Source: UBA2982 sp040081395 | GTDB taxonomy: Bacteria > Gemmatimonadota > Gemmatimonadetes > Longimicrobiales > Gaopeijiaceae | Assembly: GCA_040081395.1 (NCBI GenBank) | Contig: JBEBGN010000037.1 | Location: forward strand, 1 to 23,553 | Length of the DNA: 23,553 bases | Reading direction: 5' to 3' | Part shown: piece after piece, positions 1 through 7,409 of the stretch | How the letters are laid out: every line of letters begins with the position of its first letter | Numbering within the stretch: position 1 is the first letter of the stretch | Translations under genes and position numbers: made by a program | Notes under the pieces: model-generated | What the model was told of the DNA's origin: nothing | Databases searched by the model: none | The model's input: only the letters and a program-made list of their open reading frames with translations

Positions 1-2
1 CC

Positions 3-908
3 GGGGAGCGGTTCGCGCTATGCAGCGGCGCATGGGCGGGTGCGCGCGACGGCTCCGGCCGCAGCCAGAGCCTCAGGCTCGAGGGCCTGCCCCAGTCCGT
101 GTGCGGCAGCGGGCGCTCACTCCCTGAAGCGCGCATCGGGAGCCGGAAAGCAGCCGAGGGGTGGATCTACCTGAGCGAGACCGCTCCGGGCCGATACCTG
201 GGCGCAGGCAGGGCGTGGGCCGAGCTGCTCTCGATGGCCGATGGATCCGTCGTCGGTGAGCGATTTCCTACGTTGGACGACGGCACCTTCCACGTCTGGT
301 TCCCGCATGGCATGGGGAACCCGGGCTGCGACTGGCTTCTCCGCGTCACCCTCGAGACGGGGGAGTCGGAGGTCCGGGAACTCTTCCGCTCGGGAGGGTG
401 CACGACCCCCACGTACCACTATCCGGTCGCGTCGACGTTCGTGATACCGTATGCGGGCCGCCTCGCGCTGGTGGTCGAGGACCCGCTCGCAGACAACACC
501 GGGCCCACCGACGTGACGAGTATGACACTCGACTTCGACCCGCAGACAGGGCGCTACGAGATCGTGCTCACCGCCGACTCGTCGAGCCCCTTCGCGGGCG
601 AGTTCCGCGTGAACATCAACCTGTACAACCCGACGCGGAACTCGTTCTTCGACGACAACGTGAACGACTTCCGGCTGTCGGTGCCGACGACGACGCTGAA
701 GCTCACCGGCTACCACCAGGCACTGCGTCAGTGGACACCGGGAGACGCCGTGCACACCAACAACCTAGCCGGAATGACCAACCCTCTCGGGAATTTCTTC
801 TTCCGTTCGGATGTCACGCACTTCCCCGTGGGATTCCCCACGAACGAGGACCTGATCGCGTTCGCCGACCGGACCCAGCCAGCCGTGGTGGTCCGCGCCG
901 GACCCTGA
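3..908 (+). CDS. Hypothetical protein, 5' end outside window
   Basis: The reading frame is open from the first bases of the window to the TGA at 906-908, so the gene probably begins upstream. The first internal start codon is the GTG at 99, which would give 269 aa, but the frame before it has no stop and reads plausibly as protein. I do not recognise a family with certainty. The C-terminal half has alternating hydrophobic and polar segments rich in Asn, Asp, Thr and Phe (for example FRVNINLYNP and FFFRSDVTHF), typical of an extracellular beta-sandwich. The wording vaguely recalls domains of secreted or surface-anchored proteins. No catalytic motif, transmembrane segment or cysteine pair stands out. 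The next gene starts 66 nt downstream, behind its own promoter and operator-like sequence, so the two are probably not one operon. Confident that it is coding, not confident of function. Confidence 0.7.
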   Translation, partial: GERFALCSGAWAGARDGSGRSQSLRLEGLPQSVCGSGRSLPEARIGSRKAAEGWIYLSETAPGRYLGAGRAWAELLSMADGSVVGERFPTLDDGTFHVWFPHGMGNPGCDWLLRVTLETGESEVRELFRSGGCTTPTYHYPVASTFVIPYAGRLALVVEDPLADNTGPTDVTSMTLDFDPQTGRYEIVLTADSSSPFAGEFRVNINLYNPTRNSFFDDNVNDFRLSVPTTTLKLTGYHQALRQWTPGDAVHTNNLAGMTNPLGNFFFRSDVTHFPVGFPTNEDLIAFADRTQPAVVVRAGP

Positions 909-939
909 GAACGACGGACGGGGTTGGCCCATTCCGACA

Positions 940-969
940 TTGCACTGCCCAGGTAAGACAATATCTTAC
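940..969 (+). promoter_or_regulatory. Promoter and operator-like inverted repeat of TA module 1
   Basis: A perfect inverted repeat, GTAAGA (953-958), 5-nt spacer, TCTTAC (964-969), ends 5 nt before the antitoxin ATG at 975. It overlaps a candidate -10 (TATCTT, 962-967), preceded at 16 nt by a candidate -35 (TTGCAC, 940-945). The spacing would put transcription start at or next to the A of the ATG, so the message may be leaderless; no Shine-Dalgarno is visible. AbrB/MazE-type antitoxins usually autorepress by binding such palindromes. The repeat is seen; its function is inferred. Confidence 0.6.
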
Positions 970-974
970 CCGAT

Positions 975-1205
975 ATGGTCACGCGCGTATCCTCGAAGGG
1001 GCAGATCGTACTCCCAGCCGAGTTGCGTCACCTGGACGGGATCGAGATCGGTCAGGAATTCGAGGTCGAACGAGTGGAGGCGGGCGAGTACCGGCTGCGC
1101 CGCAAGGCTCCTCCCCCCAATCAGGGTGCCGTGGACTGGCTGCTCGCCTGTCCCGCGAAGGACTTCTTCGTCCCGATCGAGTCGGGGTCGACCGACGAGC
1201 TTTGA
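975..1205 (+). CDS. AbrB/MazE-family (VapB-type) antitoxin
   Basis: This 76-aa protein has the N-terminal swapped-hairpin AbrB/SpoVT DNA-binding signature: VTRVSSKGQIVLPAELR at residues 2-18, followed by an acidic stretch that resembles the usual GD.EF.V strand. The C-terminal half (GAVDWLLACPAKDFFVPIES) resembles the tails of VapB antitoxins that thread into a PIN toxin. It would neutralise the toxin encoded immediately downstream and, as a complex, repress its own promoter through the inverted repeat at 953-969. The stop codon overlaps the toxin start by 4 nt (TTGA, 1202-1205), indicating translational coupling. The ATG at 975 is the natural start because it directly precedes the conserved domain. 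Family assignment is strong from sequence; the regulatory role is known for the family and inferred here. Confidence 0.88.
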   Translation: MVTRVSSKGQIVLPAELRHLDGIEIGQEFEVERVEAGEYRLRRKAPPPNQGAVDWLLACPAKDFFVPIESGSTDEL

Positions 1206-1609
1206 AGTACCTCGTAGACGCGAACGTGCTGAGCGAGCCGACGAGGGCTCAGCCCGATGCCGGCGTGGTCGACTGGCTACGCCGCAACGAACGCGACCTC
1301 GCGGTCGACCCGATCATCCTGGGTGAGGTGCGCTTCGGCATCCTGCTCCTCCCCGCGGGCAGCCGCCGCTCCAAGCTCGAGCGGTGGTTCTCCCAGGGCA
1401 TTGCGCGGCTTCACTGCGTTCCGTGGGAAGGCTCTGTCGGACTCCGGTGGGCAGAGCTGCTCGCGAGCCTTCGCGCACGCGGGCGCGCCATGCCCATCAA
1501 GGACAGCCTCATCGCCGCGACTGCGCTCGCGCACGGCCTGACTTTGGTCACTCGGAATCGAGGCGACTTCGAGCCAGCAGGCGTCGAGCTGTACGACCCG
1601 TTCGCCTAG
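1202..1609 (+). CDS. vapC: PIN-domain VapC-type toxin ribonuclease
   Basis: The gene encodes a 135-aa PIN-domain protein, the usual VapC length. Acidic catalytic positions are visible: Asp6 in KYLVDANVLSE, Glu42 in ILGEVRFG, Asp101 in MPIKDSLIAA and Asp122 in VTRNRGDF. Such toxins are Mg2+-dependent RNases, often cutting tRNA or rRNA. I place the start at the TTG at 1202, which gives the canonical N-terminus and overlaps the antitoxin stop by 4 nt. The same frame stays open far upstream to 398, but that extension is a shadow of the preceding gene in another frame. It ends 10 nt before the convergent stop of the acetyltransferase gene. The catalytic set looks intact, so the module is probably functional. 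Confidence 0.88.
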   Translation: MKYLVDANVLSEPTRAQPDAGVVDWLRRNERDLAVDPIILGEVRFGILLLPAGSRRSKLERWFSQGIARLHCVPWEGSVGLRWAELLASLRARGRAMPIKDSLIAATALAHGLTLVTRNRGDFEPAGVELYDPFA

Positions 1610-1619
1610 GGACGTTCCT

Positions 1620-2180
1620 CTAGCTCGGTCGAGTGGCGTCCTGCCGCAGCTCGATCCGGTAGCGCCGCGCAGTGAGCGTGTCGTGAGGCCAGTCGACCAC
1701 CTTGGTCACCGGCTCACGCGTGAACCCGAAGTGGGTGTAGAAGCGCTCCGACCGTGTGTTCGAGTCGATGCTCCAGAGAACCAGAGCCTCATAGCCCGCC
1801 GCGCGCGCGCGCTCGCACGCGGCCGCGCACAGCCGGGTGCCGATGCCCCGCGACCAGGCATCCGGGTGCACGTAGAGGGTCGGCATCTCGGCAATGCGCG
1901 AGCGGTCGAGGTCCTCGTCGGTGCACGCCCGCAGGGTGCACAGGCCCACGATCACGCCGTCGCTCTCGGCGACCATGCAGGTGATCCCTGGATGGGAGAG
2001 CCACTGGCGCCAGAGATCGATCCGCTCCGGCAGGCCGGGATGCTCCGGCGGCCACCCGGCCACATGCTGATAGGCCGCGTTGCGGCTCGCCCAATGAACA
2101 GCCTCCACCCGCGAGGCATCGGCCGCGACACCGTCACGAACCGATAGCGCCGACCCCGGATCGAGTGTGGCCTGCGTCAT
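1620..2180 (-). CDS. GNAT-family N-acetyltransferase
   Basis: This 186-aa cytoplasmic protein has the GNAT fold. Motif A, the acetyl-CoA pyrophosphate loop, is visible around residues 104-118 (VHPDAWSRGIGTRL, with R-G-x-G-T at 111-115). It is followed by the helix ACERARAAGYEALVLW and the motif B region NTRSERFYTHFGF (141-153). A variable N-terminal substrate region occupies about residues 10-100. These enzymes transfer an acetyl group from acetyl-CoA to an amine on a small molecule, peptide or antibiotic; the substrate cannot be read from sequence. The gene begins 18 nt after the stop of the M19 dipeptidase on the same strand, so it is probably the last gene of that operon. It converges on the toxin gene at 1202-1609 with a 10-nt gap. 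Confidence 0.85.
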   Translation of the reverse strand: MTQATLDPGSALSVRDGVAADASRVEAVHWASRNAAYQHVAGWPPEHPGLPERIDLWRQWLSHPGITCMVAESDGVIVGLCTLRACTDEDLDRSRIAEMPTLYVHPDAWSRGIGTRLCAAACERARAAGYEALVLWSIDSNTRSERFYTHFGFTREPVTKVVDWPHDTLTARRYRIELRQDATRPS

Positions 2181-2198
2181 GGGCGTCGTGGCTGCCGA

Positions 2199-3470
2199 TC
2201 AGCGACCGGCCTGCGTCTCTGCCGCTACCCGCTCCACCTCGCGCCACACGCGCAGCAGGTTACCACCCCACAGCTTCGCTATGTCTTCCTGGGAGTACCC
2301 TCGCCGCACCAGCTCGGCAGTCACGTTCGGGGTCTCGGACGCGTCGTCCCAGCCGTGCACGCCCCCACCGCCGTCGAAGTCGGAGCTGATCCCGACATGA
2401 TCGACGCCGATGAGGCGCACCGCGTGATCGATGTGGTTGACTAGGTCGGAAACGTTCGCAGGCGGATAGCGCAGCTCGAGATTACGAATGCCCTGCTCGT
2501 AGTCGAACTTGTCCTGCGAGGACATGGTTTCGAGGCTGTCCGGGCCGAACGTGCCGGGGAAGCCGCGCATATATCGCAGCTCGGCTAGTTCCTCGGCCTT
2601 CTCGGGCGGATCGGCTTTCACATAAGCAGCGAACGCGACGACTTGCACCACGCCCCCGTTGTCGCGCAGCGCGAGCAGCGCTTCGTCGTCGAGGTTGCGC
2701 GCGTGCGGCTGCACGGCCGCGATGGCCGAGTGCGACGCGATCACCGGAGCCCGTGACACGCGTATGGCGTCCAGCGCCGCATCCTTCGAAATGTGCGAAA
2801 TGTCCACCATCATGCCGAGTCGGTTCATCTCGGCCACGACCTGCTCGCCGAACGAACTCAGCCCGTCGTGCTCCTCGGGCACATCACCGTTCTGCTGTCT
2901 CGGCTGAGCCGAGTCCGCGATGTCGTTGTGTCCATTGTGCGCGAGCGTCATGTAGCGCGCGCCGCGATCGAAATAGTCGGCGAGCAGACCGATCTCACGG
3001 CCGATGACGAAGCCGTTTTCGATGCCGATCGCGGCCACCAGCTTGCCCGCGGCGTGGATGCGCTCGACGTCATCGGCTCGGTACGCGATCTCGATCTGGT
3101 CGGGGTACATCTGCTCGGCCATCCGATGGATCGCGTCGAACTTCGTGACCGCGCCCTCCTGTGCTGCCCGGTATTCGTCCGGAGTACGACGCGTCTGCCC
3201 CACGTAGACGATGAAGAAGCCGGCATCGAGCCCACCGGCCCGCATCTTCTCGAGGTTGACCTGACGGTCCGCATTCAGGGGATCGACCTCCGGTGTCGCG
3301 AAGTCGAAGGGGATGTCGTCGTGGGTGTCGATCGTGAGCACCGCGTCGTGGATGGCGCGGGGATCGGCGAGGACGTCGGCACCAGGCCCGGACTGCTCGG
3401 CCGCGCATGCGGCGAGGGCGACGGCGAGCCATGGCACGGCTTGGCGGACGAACGGACAGCGGAGGGTCAT
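2199..3470 (-). CDS. Membrane dipeptidase (peptidase M19), lipoprotein
   Basis: The 423-aa product is a metallo-dipeptidase of the renal-dipeptidase (M19) family, which hydrolyses dipeptides, often with broad or D-residue tolerance, using a binuclear zinc centre. The conserved ligands are in order: H50 and D52 (TIDTHDDIP), E151 (GIENG), H226 (VDISHIS) and H247 (ASHSAI, followed by HARN), with the C-terminal SSDFDGGGG and NLLRVW motifs. The N-terminus is a lipoprotein signal with lipobox LAAC (Cys22), so the enzyme is probably anchored in the cell envelope. I chose the ATG at 3470; a TTG two codons upstream (3476) is possible. There is no clear Shine-Dalgarno, but TAGATT lies 5 nt before the ATG and could be a -10. 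It sits 32 nt after the propeller gene and 18 nt before the GNAT gene, suggesting an operon. Confidence 0.93.
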   Translation of the reverse strand: MTLRCPFVRQAVPWLAVALAACAAEQSGPGADVLADPRAIHDAVLTIDTHDDIPFDFATPEVDPLNADRQVNLEKMRAGGLDAGFFIVYVGQTRRTPDEYRAAQEGAVTKFDAIHRMAEQMYPDQIEIAYRADDVERIHAAGKLVAAIGIENGFVIGREIGLLADYFDRGARYMTLAHNGHNDIADSAQPRQQNGDVPEEHDGLSSFGEQVVAEMNRLGMMVDISHISKDAALDAIRVSRAPVIASHSAIAAVQPHARNLDDEALLALRDNGGVVQVVAFAAYVKADPPEKAEELAELRYMRGFPGTFGPDSLETMSSQDKFDYEQGIRNLELRYPPANVSDLVNHIDHAVRLIGVDHVGISSDFDGGGGVHGWDDASETPNVTAELVRRGYSQEDIAKLWGGNLLRVWREVERVAAETQAGR

Positions 3471-3502
3471 GAGCAAATCTACGTGTCGATCGTGGCTCCG
3501 GC

Positions 3503-4975
3503 CTACTCCATGGCGTCGACGAGCCGGAAGAAACTACGCGAGGTCGTGGTCGCGCCGGGGACCAGGAAGACGACCCCGTCGTCTCCTACGAAATCCGGGA
3601 AGGCGAGACGGCTGGCCCCCTCGCTTCCGGGGACGGGTGTGATCTCACCGGAGGCGCGATCGAACACGAAGATCCCCGCCTCCGAACCCGCCTGACTCCG
3701 GCGTGGCGTCGAGAAGGCGATGCGCTGCCCCCCGGCGTGCCAGGCCACCTTGCTGGTCGGCACGCCGAAATCGATCACTTCGGTGCAGCGTCCCTCCTCG
3801 TGCATCTGGAAGATCTTGGTAGTGCCAGTGCGCTCGTCCCGAGCCGCGACTTCGCGGCCGGTCTGTGACATGATCGGCGTCGACAGCGCATACTCCGCGC
3901 ACGGCACCGTGGGCTCGCCGATGGGACGCACACTCGAGACGCCGGTGGCTGCGTTCACGCGCACGTCGTAGTCCCGATAGAGCAGGCCACGGAACCAGCT
4001 CGTCAACACGCGATACCGGACCGTACCTTCGCCACGTTCCAGGATCCCTACCGATGGATACTGGTCACGCATACGCGCGTCGGTGAAGATCGCCTCGACC
4101 GACATGCTGCGGTTGCGCTCTGCGGCGTCGAATACTTCGCGGGCATCGAAGAACGTGAGCCCCTCGTCCTCCGGGCCTGGCGTGACGAAGTAGCGCCCAT
4201 CCGGGGTCGGCACGAAGTCGATCCAACCCGGAGCGACCAGGTTCTCGCCGCTGTCGAGGTCGAGCAGATAGACGCTTCGGTCCGACTCGTACGCGACGAG
4301 CCGAGTGCCGGGCACCCAGCGAAAGTACGCACCGGGGAGCCCGACGGCGTCATGATCGGATGGGGCCTGGTAGAGCGGCCGAGAAGACCGAGATGACTGC
4401 GGGTACCATGCGCCACGGCCGGACGCGGTCGCCGCCCCCGCGCCGATACCACCCAGCCTCTCCGACACGAGGGAGGCATACGCAGCAGCACTCTTGTAGC
4501 CGAGGATCGCAGTGCCGACGACCTCGCGCTCAGCGTACACGACGAGCGCGGGAGCGTGGGTGAGGACGCCGGCCGCGAGCATGGCGTCAGCGAACGCCAC
4601 GCCGGTGTGCCCATTGCGCCGCTCGGCGTAGTCGAGCAACTCCTCGGTGGAGACCAGCGTTACCGACAAGCCCGACGCCCGGGCTGCCTCGACCACGTTC
4701 GGGATCCCCGAGCGGGAGAGAGGCATGCGCGGCGTCCATGCGTAGACGATCCCGCGACACGCCGCTGGGCACGCCTCGATGGCCCGGGCCGCCATATCGA
4801 GGGAGACGAGGGAGTCCACATCGGCCGGAAGTGGGTCGGTCCGGTAGGCGGGGGAGGCTCCGGCCACGGGCCTCGAGGGTTGGAGGACAGCGGTCGCCAT
4901 CAGTGCGATCACCAAGGCCCCGAGCGCCCCCCAATGCGGCCCTGAGGGCCCTAGAAATCCTCTCGTGGACGTCAT
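3503..4975 (-). CDS. Membrane-anchored degenerate-thioredoxin / beta-propeller protein
   Basis: The predicted 490-aa protein has a hydrophobic N-terminal segment (about residues 17-32), so it is exported or membrane anchored. Residues about 55-175 form an alpha/beta region resembling a thioredoxin fold: a strand and active-site-like turn (VYAWTPRMPLSRSGIP, 78-92), then an APALVVY strand and a GTAILGYKSAAAY ending. The usual redox CxxC is absent; C69 and C73 lie upstream. From about residue 215 onward, repeated blade-like strands (AYESDRSVYLLDLDSGE, IAFSTPRRSQAGSEAGIFVF) suggest a TolB/WD-like propeller. No enzymatic motif is seen. I start at the ATG at 4975, directly before the signal segment; the open frame continues to 5191 but reads as non-coding. 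TATGTT, 5 nt before the ATG, could be a -10 for a leaderless message. It heads the operon with the M19 dipeptidase. The fold assignment is by eye. Confidence 0.75.
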   Translation of the reverse strand: MTSTRGFLGPSGPHWGALGALVIALMATAVLQPSRPVAGASPAYRTDPLPADVDSLVSLDMAARAIEACPAACRGIVYAWTPRMPLSRSGIPNVVEAARASGLSVTLVSTEELLDYAERRNGHTGVAFADAMLAAGVLTHAPALVVYAEREVVGTAILGYKSAAAYASLVSERLGGIGAGAATASGRGAWYPQSSRSSRPLYQAPSDHDAVGLPGAYFRWVPGTRLVAYESDRSVYLLDLDSGENLVAPGWIDFVPTPDGRYFVTPGPEDEGLTFFDAREVFDAAERNRSMSVEAIFTDARMRDQYPSVGILERGEGTVRYRVLTSWFRGLLYRDYDVRVNAATGVSSVRPIGEPTVPCAEYALSTPIMSQTGREVAARDERTGTTKIFQMHEEGRCTEVIDFGVPTSKVAWHAGGQRIAFSTPRRSQAGSEAGIFVFDRASGEITPVPGSEGASRLAFPDFVGDDGVVFLVPGATTTSRSFFRLVDAME

Positions 4976-5168
4976 GACCCAACATACCCCGGGGGATCGC
5001 CGCCGGCACAGGTGGCTCCCCTCCCGCGCCCCGGCGCCAACGTCCGGGCTGGGCCCGGCGTCATCTTTCTGGCCCAGAAGGCCGCGGGCTATTATTTCCC
5101 CATCGATCGACCCCTCAAACGACAGACCGGGGTGTGCGACTGCCCGCATGCCCGGCACGGAGCCCCTC
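4976..5168. promoter_or_regulatory. Divergent promoter region
   Basis: This 193-nt region separates the leftward propeller operon from the rightward DUF5916 gene. For the rightward gene, TATTAT (5090-5095) is an unusually AT-rich, near-consensus -10 within GC-rich DNA; the upstream hexamer (around 5066-5071) matches a -35 poorly. A Shine-Dalgarno GGAG at 5159-5162, 6 nt before the ATG at 5169, supports that start over the in-frame ATG at 5148. For the leftward gene, TATGTT (complement of 4981-4986) is the best -10. A small GC-rich inverted repeat (CCGGGC, 3-nt loop, GCCCGG) lies near 5044-5058. Promoter calls are pattern-based. Confidence 0.4.
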
Positions 5169-7379
5169 ATGCCTGTCCACTCCACCCGCATCTCGTGTAC
5201 TTGCGCGGCCCTGGCCGCGCTCGGTGCTGTGCTCTCCCCCTTATCCGCGCAGGAGGGGAACCACAGCCACTCGAACTATCGGATTCCGGCCGTTCAGGTG
5301 GTTCGGGGTCCCGACATCGACGGTGTGCTCGACGACGAGGTGTGGGCCCGGGCCGCGATCATCGACGACTTCATCCAGCAGGACCCCGACGAGGGAGCTC
5401 CGGCGAGCGAACGCACCGAGGTCCGAATCCTCTACGACGCGCAGACGCTCTACCTAGCCGTCCGCGCCTTTGACTCGCAGCCCGACGCCGTGGTCGCCAC
5501 GGAAATGCGCCGCGACTCCAATCGGATCCTGGACGAGGACAACATCCAGATCATCCTCGACACGTTCATGGACTCGCGCTCCGCATACATGTTCGTGACC
5601 ACGCCGCTGGGCGCGCAGCTCGACCAGCAGGTCGCGAACGAAGGGGAAGGCTCTAGGGGTGGCGGGGCCTCGTCGAACGTGAACAAGGACTGGGACGGCG
5701 TCTGGAGCGTTTCCGCTCGCCGCGACGAAACCGGCTGGATCGCCGAGATCGCCATCCCGATGGTGACGCTCCGCTTCCCCGAGTCGTCGACGCAGAGCTG
5801 GGGCATCAACCTGATGCGCAATATCGGCCGCAAGAACGAACAGGCATTCTGGGCACCGATCCCACGAGCCTACAGCCTGACGCGCGTGAGCATGGCCGGA
5901 AGCCTCGACGATCTTCAGTCGCTCAACCGGGGCAGTGACCTGCGCATCAAGCCGTTCGTGACGAGCGGCGCGAGCCGCATTTCGGACACGGGCGTGACGG
6001 ACAACGACTTCCGCGGCGACGCCGGACTGGACGTGAAGTACGGCATCACCGCGGGTCTCAACCTCGACCTGACCGTGAACACCGACTTCGCCCAGGCCGA
6101 GGTGGACGATGAGCAAGTCAACCTCACGCGCTTCCCGTTGTTCTATCCCGAGAAGCGCGATTTCTTCTTGGAAAACTCGGGCCAATTCAACGTCGGCTCC
6201 GTGACGTCGCAGAACCGACTCGTCGATCTCTTTTTCACGCGGCGGATCGGGCTCTACGGGCGCGACAGCAACGTGCCGATCATCGCCGGCGCGAGAATGA
6301 CCGGGAAGGTGGGACGGAACGACCTCGCCATCATGGACGTGCAGACCGAAAGCGCGTTTGGAGTCCACAGCGAGAACTTCCTCGTCACGCGCTATAGCAG
6401 GAACTTCCTCTCTCGCTCTCGCGCAGGGGCCCTGTTCATCAACCGGGCAGAGACCAACGGCGGCCACTACAACCGCACGTACGCGGTCGACCTCGCGTTG
6501 GCGCCTCACAACGCGCTCAGTGTGTCGGGCTTTCTCGCCAAGACCCAGACCGAGGGGCTCACGGGTGACGACATGGGCGGCTACGCCAATGTGACCTGGC
6601 TCGACCAGGACTGGCGCATCTTCGGCGAGTACGCCGACTTCCAGGACGACTTCAATCCCGAGGTCGGCTACCTGCCGCGCACGGGTATCAAGACCTCGAA
6701 GATCCACCTCGAGCACACCCCGCGACCGGGGATCCTCGGCATCCGCGATATGTCGCCGATGTGGAACGTGACCTACACCACGGACCAGGCCAACCGCTTG
6801 GTCTCCATGCGCATGCACTACATGGTGGGGACGCGATTCAACAACGGCGCGAACCTGACCGTCTGGCTGAACGACTACATCGAACGGCTGGACGCCCCGT
6901 TCTCCTTCAGCGGCGTGGCGGTTCCCGCTGGACGGTACGAGTTCGGGGAGTGGTACTTCTCCTTCTCGAGCAATCAGGCGCGCCGGGCCTACTACCGGCT
7001 CACCTACTCGCCGCAGACATTCTACGACGGCAACCGGACCGATTACTCCGGAGCGCTCGGCTTCCGTCTCAACGATCAACTGTCTACCGAGGCATCGTAC
7101 TCGCGCAACGAGGTCGACCTCGCGGCCGGCTCCTTCGACGCCGACGTCGCGTCGTTGCGCGTCGATTTCGCCCTTTCGCCCACCATGACGCTACGGGCGC
7201 TCTCGCAGTACAACTCGACCCGCGATCAGATCGGTACGAGCGCGCGCTTCCGTTGGACCTACCGGCCCGGCAGTGACATCTACCTCGTGTACGACGAAGT
7301 CCGGCGCGATCCGCAGGGACTACCGCTCTACAACGAGCGCCGACTGATCCTGAAGGCCACGCACCTGCTGTCGCGATAG
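5169..7379 (+). CDS. DUF5916 outer-membrane protein with CBM9-like N-terminal domain
   Basis: The product is 736 aa. A signal peptide is clear (residues 1-27, cleavage after LSPLSA). Residues about 45-230 resemble a family 9 carbohydrate-binding-like domain (PDIDGVLDDEVWARA, then VRILYDAQTLYLAVRAFD), and the remainder is the DUF5916 region with the characteristic YPEKRDFFLENSG at about 326-338. Many aromatic, alternating strands at the C-terminus finish at LLSR and look like an outer-membrane beta-barrel. The molecular role of DUF5916 proteins is not established to my knowledge; a surface-exposed binding or transport role is plausible. The start at 5169 is supported by a GGAG 6 nt upstream and by the adjacent signal peptide. 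A dihaem cytochrome gene follows after 30 nt on the same strand. A paralogue lies at the right end of the window. Confidence 0.92.
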   Translation: MPVHSTRISCTCAALAALGAVLSPLSAQEGNHSHSNYRIPAVQVVRGPDIDGVLDDEVWARAAIIDDFIQQDPDEGAPASERTEVRILYDAQTLYLAVRAFDSQPDAVVATEMRRDSNRILDEDNIQIILDTFMDSRSAYMFVTTPLGAQLDQQVANEGEGSRGGGASSNVNKDWDGVWSVSARRDETGWIAEIAIPMVTLRFPESSTQSWGINLMRNIGRKNEQAFWAPIPRAYSLTRVSMAGSLDDLQSLNRGSDLRIKPFVTSGASRISDTGVTDNDFRGDAGLDVKYGITAGLNLDLTVNTDFAQAEVDDEQVNLTRFPLFYPEKRDFFLENSGQFNVGSVTSQNRLVDLFFTRRIGLYGRDSNVPIIAGARMTGKVGRNDLAIMDVQTESAFGVHSENFLVTRYSRNFLSRSRAGALFINRAETNGGHYNRTYAVDLALAPHNALSVSGFLAKTQTEGLTGDDMGGYANVTWLDQDWRIFGEYADFQDDFNPEVGYLPRTGIKTSKIHLEHTPRPGILGIRDMSPMWNVTYTTDQANRLVSMRMHYMVGTRFNNGANLTVWLNDYIERLDAPFSFSGVAVPAGRYEFGEWYFSFSSNQARRAYYRLTYSPQTFYDGNRTDYSGALGFRLNDQLSTEASYSRNEVDLAAGSFDADVASLRVDFALSPTMTLRALSQYNSTRDQIGTSARFRWTYRPGSDIYLVYDEVRRDPQGLPLYNERRLILKATHLLSR

Positions 7380-7409
7380 GCGACCGACCCGCCCCTCCCC
7401 CGAACGGCC

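Noticed and set aside
398..1201. Long upstream extension of the module 1 toxin frame
   Set aside because: The first approximately 268 residues are Arg/Pro-rich shadow of the preceding genes; the PIN domain begins exactly at the TTG at 1202.
5454..7079. 541-aa open frame on the minus strand inside the DUF5916 gene
   Set aside because: It is antisense to a clear family member and has low-complexity Val/Arg/Glu composition.
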